From assembly GCA_023055425.1 (NCBI GenBank), contig JALGPY010000002.1, forward strand, positions 135,366,427 through 135,430,426: a stretch of DNA of 64,000 nucleotides. Reading direction: 5' to 3'. Position 1 is the stretch's first letter; each line of letters starts with the position of its first letter. Both the position numbers and the translations under genes were made by a program. Positions 1 to 11,200 of the stretch are shown in pieces. This DNA comes from Linanthus parryae (Eukaryota; Streptophyta; Magnoliopsida; Ericales; Polemoniaceae). The notes beneath the pieces were generated by a model. It did not search any database and was not told the origin of the DNA. It saw only the letters and a program-made list of their open reading frames with translations.

Positions 1-3000
1 CAAGTACCTTCCCCTAGAAATGCAGCTTGTCCTCAAGCTTGAAAAGAGGGAAACTGCTTCTTCAGCTGATAGTAATCCTCCCAGGTTGCCTCTGATGGAG
101 ATAAATTCAGCCATTGCACAAGTACCTTAACTGTGGAGGAATTCCCCTGTTTAGCCAATCTTCTATCCAGTATGGCAACAGGTTCCACCAAGAACTGACC
201 TTCAGGTCCAACAGCTGGTAAATCAGGTGAGGCAGTGTAATTTCCAATGGCTTTCTTCAATTGAGAAACATGGAACACAGGGTGGACTCTAGACTGATCT
301 GGCAGCTTGAGCTTATAGGCTACCTTTCCCACTTTCTGCACAATTTGAAATGGACCAAAAAATCTAGCAGAAAGTTTGTAGTTTGACCTGAGCTACACAG
401 AACTCTGTCTATAGGGCTGTAACTTCAGAAAAACCCAGTCATCCACCTGAAACTCCCTTTCTGTCCTGTGTTTGTTTGCATAATGAGCCATCCTCTCCTG
501 AGCCTTACATAAGTTGTCCTTAAGCAGCTGGAGAATTTTAGTTCTGTCTTGAATGAAAGAATCCACACTGTCAACTCCAGTCTTGTTAAGTTGGTGGAAG
601 TTGTAATGCTGGGGTTTGAAGCCATATAAAGCCTCAAATGGTGTAACCTGAAGAGTGGTATGATAATTTGTATTGTACCACCACTCTGCAAGACTTAACC
701 ACTTCACCCACCTCTTAGGCCTATCTCTTGTAAGACACCTCAAGTACACCTCCAAGCATTGATTGAGTCTTTCACTCTGACCATCAGTTTGGGGATGGTA
801 AGCTGTGGAGTATTTCAGTTGTGTTCCCATCAATTTAAACAATGTATTCCAAAACTGGCTGAGAAAAATAGGATCTCTATCACTGACAATGGAGTGAGGT
901 AAGCCATGTAACCTGCATATCTGTTGAAAGAATACCTCAGCTACCAGCTCAGCATTATAGGGATGGTTGAGTGCAAGGAAATGGCCATATTTTGAGAATC
1001 TGTCAATGACTACTAAGATTGTAGTACTACCCTCAGCTTTTGGCAAACCTTCCACAAAATCCATAGCAATGTCAGTCCAAGGCCTATCAGGAATTGGAAG
1101 TGGTTGCAATAGTCCTGGATAGGGCACATGTTCTTCCTTCATCCTCTGACAAATATCACACCCCTGCACCCAAGCTTTGACTTGAGCTTTTAATCCAGTC
1201 CAATCAAATAGCATTTTCACTCTTTTATAGGTGCCTAACACCCCAGAGTGTCCTCCCACTCCAGTATTATGCAACTCTTGTATAATGTGCTGCCTTAAAT
1301 TGGTTTGATTTCCCACATAAATCAATCCATTATGTTTTAGTACCCCATCTTGTAGCTTAAAGCCAGGCAAAGCTTCAGCATCAATAGCCAAGACAGTTAA
1401 CTTGGCTTTGATCATGTCATCACCTTCATAACTGTCTTTAACCTCTTGTAACCACTTAGGAGTGGTGGTTGAAATGGCTGCACAAGACCCTAAGTCTTCT
1501 GCCACTGTGCTATGCTTTCTAGACAAGGCATCAGCTACCTTATTGTCCTGTCCTCTTTTGTATTGTATCTCATATTGCAAACCCAGCAACTTTGAGATCC
1601 ACTTCTGTTGGATTACTGTAGTTAGCTTCTGCTCCAGTAAATACTTCAAACTGTGATGATCAGTTTTAATGATGAATTTGTTGCCTTCCAGGTAAGATCT
1701 CCATTTAGAGATAGCTTGCACCAATGCTAACAGCTCCTTCTCATAAGTAGAGAGCCCCAAATGTTTTGGTGACAGAGCTTTGCTAAAATAGGCCAGTGGT
1801 TTATTCTGTTGCATCAATACTGCACCAATACCCTCATAACAAGCATCAGATTCCACCACAAATTCTATGTTGAAGTCAGGTAGTGCTAAAACAGGAGCTT
1901 GTAACATAGCTTGCTTGAGCTCCTTGAATGCCACAGTAGCTTCCTCATTCCACTCAAACCTACCTTTCTTCAGTAGGAGTGTCAATGGTTTTGCCAAAAC
2001 ACCATACCCTCTTATGAACCTCCTATAATACCCAGTAAGACCTAAAAAACCCCTCAATTCTTTGACATTTCTAGGAGTGGGCCAATCCTTCATGGCACTC
2101 AATTTTCTGGGGTCAGTTTGGACTCCTTCTTGACTGATAATGTGCCCCAGATACTCCACTGCTGACAATCCAAAAGAGCACTTGCTTAATTTGGCAAACA
2201 GCTGGTTCTGTCTCATGAGCTCAAACACTATTTGTAGGTGTTGTTGATGTTCCAGCATGGTCTTACTATACACTAATATGTCATCAAAGAAAACTAACAC
2301 CATTTTTCTCATATAATCTCTAAAAATGTCATTCATCAAGCACTGAAAAGTGGCTGGAGCATTGGTTAGCCCAAATGGCATCACCCTGAACTCATATAGA
2401 CCCTCATGAGTTCTGAAAGCAGTTTTATACACATCTTTGTCAGCCATTCTCACCTGGTGGTAGCCAGATCTAAGATCCAATTTAGAAAATACTGAAGCTC
2501 CGTTCAGCTCATCCATCAACTCATCAATTACTGGTATAGGGAATTTGCTCTTCACAGTGATGTCATTCAACCTTCTGTAATCTACACAGAATCTCCATGT
2601 GCCATCCTTCTTTTTCACTAACAGAACTGGAGCTGAAAAGGGACTGGTACTTGGTTGAATGATTCCATTTTGTAGCATTTCTCTTACCATCTTCTCAATT
2701 TCATTCTTTTGTAAGAATGGATACCTATAAGGTCTCAGGGCTACTGGTGCTGCACCCTCCATTAGTGGTATCTGATGATCTTGGCTTCTCCTTGGTGGTA
2801 GGTGTTTAGGTTCCTCAAATAACTCCCTGTACTTGTCTATCAAAGTTTGCAACTCCTTAGGGATTGTAATGTCTTCTGTGATAACACCAATGGTGAATAG
2901 CTGGGCAGAAATGCAGTGCTGATTTTTATTGCAGTACTCTTGCAGGCAATGAAGCTGTTCTTCTTTGATAACTTCCTTCTTGGGATTTGCAGTCAATACT

Positions 3001-4667
3001 ACTTCTTGGCCTCCCAATCTAAATCCAAATGTCATCTTGTTAAAATCCAGAGATACTGGGCTTACTTGCCTCAACCATTGAGCCCCCAGTACTACATCAC
3101 ACCCTCCCAAAGCTAATACTCTGAGATCAGTAATGATATCACATTTTTGGAGTTCAATTTTGACATTTCTGCACATGGCTGTACTTCTCATTCTGCTTCC
3201 ATCTGCAACAGCCACCTGCATCTCTTTAGTCTCTTGACTGTCACATTGGACTCTCTTGGCTGTAGCTTGATCTATAAAGTTGTGAGTGCTTCCAGTATCT
3301 ATGAGAATATACACTTCTTTTCCATGAATGCAACCAGTCAACCTGATAGTTTCATTACTAGCACAACCAGACATGGCATGAAGAGATATGCCTAATGGTG
3401 ACTCCTCTTCTTTGATGGCTATTGTGGGTTCTGGTAATGTTTCTGTTGTGATTTCTGCATCTAAGGAGACCCCACCTTCCTCCTCTTCCTCATTGCCAAT
3501 TAACAAGTAAATGGACTTCTTAGTGCACTTATGTCCTGGGGTGTAACTCTCACCACAGTAGAAACATAATCTTTTGTCTCTTTTCTCCTTCATTTCTGCT
3601 GCACTTAGTCTTTTAAAGATGGGAGAACCTTGTTTTGAGATAGTGTCCTCTTTCTGCAAACTTGTGGCATTTGATCTTGACTTCTCCCAATTACCATGCA
3701 CCACCCCAGCAGTGCTCTTACTACCAGATTTTCTTGTAATATGCTTCTCCAGAGAGTGGACATGGCCTTCCTCCAATCTAGCAATTGCCTTGGCTTGAGA
3801 TAGAGTAGTTGGGAAATGAAGCTGGACAGCTTGCTGTAAGTCTTCTCTAAGTCCACTGAGAAAACTCCTCACAAAGTACATTTCATCAGCCCAAGGTTGT
3901 AATGCCTTGATTCTAGGTCTTAGAGTCTCAAATCTAGATTGATATTCTGCCACAGTGGTGTGTTGTGTCAATTTGTTGAAGACTCCTACTATGTTCTCAT
4001 GTCCAGGCTCTGCAAACTCTTCACAAATCCTTTCACTGAAATAACTCCACTTAACATTCTCCAGATTAGTGAATTCTGACCTAAACCATGCATCAGCTTC
4101 TCCATCCAAGTGTAATGAGGTCATAACCAATTTCTAACAGTCATTCATCTGATAAATGAGAAAATATCTGTCTACTTTTTGCATCCAGCCAAGAGGATCT
4201 ATACCAGAGAACTTTGGAAATTCAATTTTTGGCATAGGAATGTTGCCATTTGAAAAGTTTTTGAGGCAATTAGTTGTCTCTTCTGTGTGCATTTCTTTAG
4301 ACAAACTACTACTTCCTTCATGTCTCTTACTAACTGTTACTGGAGTTTTACTTTCCCCATTCACTACCTCAGAATAGCTAGCCATCTTCTCCTTATCCCT
4401 TTGATTCGCAAGTAAGTTGTAACAGTTCGTAATTCGCTTAAATTGCTCTTCAAATCGTTTCTCCATAGAATTCAAACTTTCAGATAGGTTACCTTTCAGT
4501 TCTAGGCTGATTTGTTGAAATTGGCTGTGCATTCCTTCATCAAGCTTGACGAATTTCACTCTCACATCCTCCAACATCTCGCCGTAGTCGTCGAGCCTTT
4601 CTTATAGCACTGCAACCTTCGCATCTGCATCCATGGAGATGAGGTTGTGGCTTCTGGTGTAAGGCAT
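1..4667 (-). pseudogene. Chromovirus gag-pol polyprotein with nonsense mutations
   Basis: The gag start ATG is at 4665-4667 and the frame runs to about base 33. Visible domains are a gag zinc knuckle ([14 protein letters not shown], about residue 190 of the piece starting at 4130), aspartic protease with DTGS near residue 280, reverse transcriptase with FFDD near 613, RNase H, integrase with an HHCC zinc finger, and a chromodomain encoded by 33-341. In-frame stops occur at 4602-4604 (TAA), 4134-4136 (TAG) and 393-395 (TAG). Reading through each continues family-typical protein with no frame change. A TGA at 33-35 ends the chromodomain and may be a fourth premature stop, because chromovirus-like codons continue in frame to base 1. 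As it stands the element cannot make a full polyprotein. Confidence 0.9.
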
Positions 4668-4693
4668 TTTCTGGTCCTCTTCAGAAGCCAACC

Positions 4694-4707
4694 AGGCTCT
4701 GATACCA
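4694..4707 (-). other. Primer binding site, tRNA-iMet type
   Basis: The minus strand reads TGGTATCAGAGCCT, complementary to the 3' end of plant initiator-Met tRNA, 3 bases inside the LTR boundary. Confidence 0.85.
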
Positions 4708-4710
4708 ACT

Positions 4711-5249
4711 TGTGAGGACTACGACCTCACGGTGACCTGAATACGCCGGAATTACGCCGGAATTGACAGAGAAATCGGAGAGAGAGTCTCCGATTAGGGT
4801 TAGGGAAAGAGAAAAGGGATCGACAGAGGAAGAAGAGAGGGAATGAACTTGTATTTTCATAAAAGATAATATTTCACTTACAACCCCGGCTTATATAGCA
4901 GAGGGGTGCATTTGTAATATACTAAACTTGACAACCGGGCTAAAATGTAATAAAAGAAAATGTCTAACGGCCATGTCAGCCTGTCACTCCACCAGCTGGA
5001 CGGACCAATCAGGACATGCCACTGAGCTGAGGTGGCATGTCCGTGGCATCACACCTTCAAACGACACCGTCGCACTTATTCCATTTGAACACAACGTTCA
5101 GATTTGATCGTGCGGCCCAGATCAATTCCTTCGTCTAATCGGACGGCTACTGCTGTACCGAATTAGACGACCACAGTTTCAAATGGATTGCAATTTAGTC
5201 CTATTTATACAACCACCGTTTTGACTAGTTTTCACTTTAGTCCCTGACA
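4711..5249 (-). repeat. 5' LTR of the chromovirus
   Basis: On the plus strand it begins TGTGAGGACTACG and ends GTCCCTGACA, so the ends form short TGT...ACA inverted repeats. It directly follows the primer site with a 3-base spacer. It is 539 bp long. The other LTR is outside the window, so the outer end rests on the TG/CA rule and on the change of composition at 5250. Confidence 0.8.
4891..4897 (-). promoter_or_regulatory. TATA box in chromovirus LTR
   Basis: The minus strand reads CTATATAAGCC here, inside the LTR, a typical plant TATA element for LTR-driven transcription toward gag. Confidence 0.5.
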
Positions 5250-5730
5250 GGAGAGAGACGCAAAAATCTCCGGCGGCGTCGAGAGAATTGCAAGCCATGC
5301 GGCGGCGGAGAATTCGATCTGCCGCTGGACATCATCCTCCGTGAACACGTGGCCTCCGCCGGCGCGTCCGTCATCAACTGCCGCTTCCTCAAGATGGACC
5401 AACCACATCTCAGATCTGACTCTCCGTACATCCTCCACTACTCCGGCTACGACGCCAAGACCGGCACCTCCGGCGAACGCCGCACCCTCGAAGCCGACGG
5501 CGCCATCGACGAGGTATGCACTTCTTCTTTTCTCTCCCTTCCTCTTCATTTTCTGGCATCTCCTCTTCAGATCCGTCAATTTTGAATGTGGATCTGTTAT
5601 TTTCTGATAGACAGCAGTGGTGGAGAGGCCGGTGGAGGAGGCTGAGTTGTGCTTCCCGGCGAGGCGGGATGGCGGTGGTGGTGGCGATCTTGTCTGTTCT
5701 CTCCGGCGATACCACAGCCGGCGTGTTCTT
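5250..5730 (+). pseudogene. Fragment of an unidentified plant gene (two exons)
   Basis: A plus-strand frame open from the LTR junction to 5513 encodes a peptide including DLPLDIILREHVASAGASV, with strong C or G preference at third codon positions, unlike the surrounding DNA. It ends GAC GAG followed by GTATGC. A 97-bp intron (5514-5610, ending TGATAG) joins it in phase to a second exon from 5611 that includes VVERPVEEAELCFPARRDG. The exon frame is open right up to the chromovirus LTR. The only nearby ATG (5297) is in another frame, so the true start is lost, frameshifted or beyond the insertion. The end of exon 2 is unclear; downstream codons look like intron or UTR. I do not recognise the family. 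Confidence 0.4.
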
Positions 5731-5958
5731 CGTCTTTTTCTTCTTTCATACTTCTTTTCCTGTCTCTGTTATTGTTTTTTTAGATTTGTAATTTGTTTCT
5801 TTGATTTAAATCAAAGAAGTAATTTGTTCTTCAATTATACTCTTGATTGTGTACAAATATTCTTGGATCCGTTTGTTTTCGTTGTTGTTGGTGGTTGTTT
5901 GACTGGTGGTGATAGAGGTCTGATGGTGGTGCTTATTAGAGTAAAGAAAGAGGAGTAG

Positions 5959-7170
5959 AGAGAAAAAGATGATAGAAGAGGAATCCCACAAGAAGGAAGG
6001 GGCAAAATAGTAAATGACACAATTTTCTTAATTACCGTGCCCACCCAAAGGGGGCTAAAGAGAAGAAACGGAGTGGTAGTATGTCTTTAAGCAAACTTAA
6101 AGACATACTAGTATTTCATCTGAAATATCACATTATGCGAACATTGGGATCTAAATTTAGTACTACCGTTTTATGAAAAATATTAATTGCCACGATATAG
6201 GGACTATCAAATTTTAACACTGGTCCTGACTAGGTTCGGAACTTTCTATCAATTTATAGAGTATCACTTTAGATGGGATCACTTAATAGTGAGTCATTTA
6301 ATTAAAAGATAAACTATAAAAACATAAATTATGCACTAAGAAAATGATATACTTTTGGGAATAAAAATGAAACGAAATAGCAAAAAGACAAGAAGTCCAT
6401 GATACCCACCGCTAAGTCATGAATGGTTGATCCTCAAAAACTCGCAAGGTTTAACTATTTCCCAACCTCTCAGCTCTCACACAAAAACTCGCCACAAGCT
6501 ACAACTATTGAACGTGGCGCCTGTCCCAGTAGTTAAGGGAGGCTAAAGCCCGTTCATTTGCATCACCTCACCTCCTCCAACTATTTCCCAACCTCTCCCA
6601 CAAACCCGAACTACAGTTAAGTACCATCCATCCTCTCCCACAAATTACCACATGCGGCAGTTACTGAACGACCATTGTTCTACAACACCGCAGTCAACAG
6701 CTCTGAACTACCATGATTTTGCAACACTTCAGTAGAGTGAATATTGCCAGGCATGGATAATCCTACCCCCACCTTTTAAGATACCATTCCAGTTTCCCCA
6801 CCTTGCCTTATTGCAGGCTTCTTTTTTTAAGGACTCTTTTGGACCCTCTTTTGATAGAATTTCAATCAAAACTGACAATTGCTATTTCAGATAAATAAGC
6901 AGAAATGCCCTATGGCTGACAGGCTGAGTATAACTCAACTCGCAAAGCATTCATTTTCTCTAGACATCAAATCACTCGTTTTCTTTAGACATCAAACCGC
7001 AGTATAAACAAGGAAACAACCTATCACATAGTTTAGGATTATAGCAACATCTCTCCACCACAAAATATACAAAATAACATGCGTTATTAAATGTTGGTTT
7101 TCCGACAGACTAAAACCACAATTTCGATGCGTCCATAACTCGATAATTCAGAATAGACGAACAATTTGCT
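5959..7170. other. Intergenic region 3' of the FLOE-like gene
   Basis: AT-rich DNA with no convincing ORF. It should hold the 3' UTR of the FLOE-like gene next to 7170. The only structure seen is the hairpin at 6077-6110 and a duplicated CAACTATTTCCCAACCTCTC-like word near 6450 and 6575. Confidence 0.5.
6077..6110. repeat. Perfect 15-bp inverted repeat with 4-base loop
   Basis: TAGTATGTCTTTAAG, loop CAAA, then CTTAAAGACATACTA. The stem is perfect. It lies about 1.06 kb past the stop codon of the FLOE-like gene. Confidence 0.85.
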
Positions 7171-8286
7171 TTATCCTGACCATCCTCTCTGGCCGCCACC
7201 CCCAGAAGAAAGTCCATTCAGTTTGTCAAGCACGGAATTAAAATCAATAGGCTGCCCAGTCTCCTCCAGCCTCTGAATCACACTTGCAACATGATCACCT
7301 CTGTAACCCATGCTCACCATTTTCTCAATCAGTTCGCCGTAAGGATGACCACGGCCGAACTGAGGTGGACGAACCATGTGATTACCAGCATTTTGCTGAG
7401 GAGACTGGGGAACAACACTTGTCGGAGCATAACCACCTTGAGGAAAGTGTTGTTGCGGTGGATGATTTCTTTGTCCACCTTCACCTTCATACAGCACATA
7501 AGGATTTGCAGGGCCTGAGTATCCGGCATTCGGTTGCACACCAAAGTTGATCTTGAGATGTTGGGGAGGCTGCGGCTGCTGAACTGGTTGACTCAACCCA
7601 CCACCATATCCATAAGGCATTGGTTCAGCACGACTTGGACCCTGTTGGGAGATTCCAGAGTAAGGCACTTGCATAGATAAGCTGTTTGGTTGAGTCTCTT
7701 GCTGGGACGGGTTTGGAGGTTGACTGGGAAGGTAAGGAGGGTACGGCCTGGATGACGGAGGCCTTATCTGGGGTTGCTGAGGCCAATGTTGCTGATATTG
7801 AGGCGATGGGTGGAGATGTGTAGCCTGATTGACTTGAGATTGAGATGTCTGAGATGAATCCCTAGAAATCTCTTGCATCTGAGGACTACGATACTGAGCA
7901 TCTGCAGGTAAATATGGACTCTGAGCTGATTGAGGTTGTTGTGGTGGGGCTTGTTGATTCTGCATCTGGGCAGCTGGAGGTACATAATATGCCTGTGACT
8001 GGGTCGCAGCCTGGGGTGGAGCGGGGGCAACGGTCTGCTGTTGCACCACTGGTCTCGTGGAGAGTGAACCCTGAGAGGTAACTTGATTAGGCAGGACAAG
8101 TGCTAATTCCTGGCCATGCCCATCCGACGTATTATCTGCTGCAGACTTCTGATCAGAGGATGGGACTGAAGCTTTATCTTCACTTGCAGAAGAGGATTCT
8201 TTCTGCGCAAGCTGCATCTTGGCTAGTTCTTTCTGAGTATCCGCAAGTTCTTGCTTGTCTCTCAGAATCTGTACAGACCGATGGAC
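7171..8286 (-). CDS. FLOE1: FLOE-like gene, exon 3
   Basis: 1116 bases, 371 residues plus stop. The acceptor reads AACTACAG then GTCCATCGG, giving VHRSVQILRDKQELAD directly after exon 2, as expected for the family. It holds the Gln/Pro/Ser-rich region and the DUF1421 terminus. Open-frame sequence from 8287 to 8421 is intron, not coding. Confidence 0.93.
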   Translation of the reverse strand, partial: VHRSVQILRDKQELADTQKELAKMQLAQKESSSASEDKASVPSSDQKSAADNTSDGHGQELALVLPNQVTSQGSLSTRPVVQQQTVAPAPPQAATQSQAYYVPPAAQMQNQQAPPQQPQSAQSPYLPADAQYRSPQMQEISRDSSQTSQSQVNQATHLHPSPQYQQHWPQQPQIRPPSSRPYPPYLPSQPPNPSQQETQPNSLSMQVPYSGISQQGPSRAEPMPYGYGGGLSQPVQQPQPPQHLKINFGVQPNAGYSGPANPYVLYEGEGGQRNHPPQQHFPQGGYAPTSVVPQSPQQNAGNHMVRPPQFGRGHPYGELIEKMVSMGYRGDHVASVIQRLEETGQPIDFNSVLDKLNGLSSGGGGQRGWSG

Positions 8287-11200
8287 CTGTAGTTTCCACC
8301 AAATCTTACTATTATTATTTTCTATACAGCATTGCCAAGGAACATAATGAAGTGGAAAGCAAACACTAGTAGAACAAACATCGTGAGAAGCACCCAATGC
8401 AGCAACAACAATAATAATCAATGAGAGACACTATGTGTCACCAGAAAATTTTCACCCTTTTATCTCACTTTTCATGTGGGTTCTCTGATTAGTGGATAGA
8501 TTTTTAGAAAAGAAGGATTGGACAAGATCATGATACCATAATAATCTGACACCAAGCAGGGAAACCTACCTGTGAAAAAAAAGGTGATGTATAGCATCCC
8601 TCATACTTAATTGTTTTATAAACATATAGGAAAAGAAATTGCATTTTTAGTAAATATATATACCTTGCAACCCTTCCACCAAAGAAGATGTATTCGTACT
8701 ATACAAATGTGCAACTCCCATAATCCCCTTTTCGTTCTCAAAAGACTAGATCCGGCAAAAGTTAGTATGGCCTACTAGAACCAATAAAAGACAGGGCTTA
8801 TCGCAGATAAAAATCTGCCATTGACATTCCCACAGTGCTACACCCGACTCTACTCAGGGCAAACGAATAACTAAAAAAGAAAAAGAAAAAACACATCAAC
8901 AAATATATGTACATTACTTTTTAAGTGTGATACTGAATAATATATCACCTGTAATTGTAAATCCACACTGGAAATTGGTTCAACCACCATCTCTGCCTGG
9001 TTAATATATTGGACCAAATAGCACATTTCGACGAGACGTTCCCATCCGAAATGGGTAACTCAGATCCATTATTGAATCACCAACTTACCAACTAACATGA
9101 TGTAAAACATGACAATGCCTGATTTAAAACAGAAAATGGGTAACATGATCTATGAGGGACAATACCTAGCCAGCAGTGATATACCTGTAAGCCTTTTCAT
9201 AATGAAATACTCCCTCAGTGCCAATTTAAGCAACCTTTTCCTAAAATGGATGTCCCAGTTTGTGTCCCACTGCCAAAAAAGTAACCTAATTTTTCACTTA
9301 CCAACATGACTTAAGCAACCCTTTTCTATATTCTTACTTTTTCACTCCCGCAAGATGTACCATATATTTCGATTTAGTAGATCTACCAAGTCAAAAGGGA
9401 ATATGAAATACCTAAAATGAGACAGTAAATTTATAACACAATAGTCGACAATAGTTTCTCAAACCACCTAACAAAGAGAAATGAGTCCGACTACAATTTG
9501 GCTCTTAAATTATCATTATGATTAACAATGACAACAATTCGTTCGTGTGCTGCGTGCCCGCGATCTGAATACAATTTGTTTTAACATGTATCGAACTTGC
9601 ACGATTATGGATATTATTTATCTTCCTGAGTAATTTCTTGTTAACTGTATTTTATAAATTATTATTCTAAGCAAAAAAGCTGTAAGATAGAGCGGTTATT
9701 TATTTGTCATGCAAATAACCGTAACACCCACTGCCTTTACCACTTTGATGACGGGTCGGCTTTAGAATCTATGCAATCAGCTCTGTTCATATCTACTTCC
9801 TTACTTGTATTGAGAGTGTTCTTTGATAGCTTTGGTAGATTAGTACTTTTTCCTTACCAAGATATCTGCCATCTCAACCTACTTTAACTGATCATAATCG
9901 GACATACAAAGAGCCTAGTGAGTTAAGAAAGATATCGATTAATACTACATCATCTGGGAAAATAACACAACAATCTGTTGTGCAAAGTTTAACTTACCTC
10001 TTGAAGATGCTTCTCAACCGATTTAAGCTTTGAATCTGCTTCTCCATGATCACGAACTAATTCTGAACGCATCTCTCCAATAGATTTATCAAGATTGTAG
10101 CAATAGAGCTCCAGCTGTGACAGCCTTGAACTAATACCTTCAAGGAAACGCATGAGATTATCTGTATGTTTCTTCATGGTCTTCTCTACTGTAATAATCA
10201 CATCTTGGCTAAAGGACTCTTCTTGTGGACTACATGCAGGGGCAGGGAACATTGACGACCTCACCATCCTGCTTTTATGAAATTCCTGCTTATTGATAGA
10301 ACATAACTTTGTCAAGATCAACTCAACTAAGACAAAGTAAAGACAATTTTGTTCAACAATATTCAGTAATACTACTATTAGTCCTATTCCATTTCCACTG
10401 CAAATGGCTATACTTAGGTCAAACAGAAACAAAATACAAAATAGTGTTCAGTTTGAACAAATGAGCTATTGGTCGCTACCAGATACTTTGCCACTCTGTA
10501 TATCAGAATACATATCTTCAGCAGTGAGTCCTTACAAAAAAAACCTAATTGCCGCCTTAAAGGAAGGTGAAGCATGACAAACCGAGTTCGAAAAAACTTC
10601 AAGTCTTTATCAATACCATATCCTAATACTTGCTCTGCCTTGAGATGACTGTATAAGTTGTACATGATTCTCCATAATAACCAACTAGATCTGGAGTCTG
10701 TTACCTCCATACAATATCAAGCCTAAACTATCTTCAACAGACATCACGTGCGGCAGTAAAGAAAAGTTAATTTCAACACCCATATTGCGAATTGATAGAT
10801 ACAAACGGTTGCCATGACACCAATATCTGCCTTCGGAACAAATGCAGTGCGGAAGGAGATTAACATATAGTCTCAACAATGATACTGCAAATGAAACGGG
10901 ATTTGCTTTTGTGACATGTCTTCCTAACAATTTAAAACATTCGGGTTTAGAGCAAGGCACAAAATTCGACAGATACATCTCCACCTGGGAATCACATCCA
11001 CAGTTTTTACATCTCATGAAATGGAACAGCTTGAAATTTATAATTTGCAGATCTACTTTCTCTTTCATCAGCTGCCAACGAGGACGCCACCTAACCCGTT
11101 TTTTAGCTCCCTCACTCCATCACACACACATCAACACATAACCATGCTCTCCGTTCCGAATGCTTTGAAGAAGATTCATGGACTCCACCTGTAGGAGCAC

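Larger units (their letters stand above)
1..5249 (-). mobile_element. Ty3/gypsy chromovirus, 3' part outside window
   Basis: Read on the minus strand this gives 5' LTR (4711-5249), initiator-Met tRNA primer site (4694-4707), gag, protease, RT, RNase H, integrase and a C-terminal chromodomain ending near base 33. The 3' LTR lies beyond base 1, so the target-site duplication cannot be tested; the five bases outside the 5' LTR are GGAGA. The order PR-RT-RH-IN plus a chromodomain defines plant chromoviruses; I did not resolve the clade. The coding frame stays the same from 4667 to 33 and is broken only by stop codons. Confidence 0.93.

Noticed and set aside
5232..5579. Minus-strand 115-codon ORF over the gene fragment
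   Set aside because: Mirror of the GC3-rich plus-strand exon; the plus strand has consistent third-position C/G, splice sites and phase.
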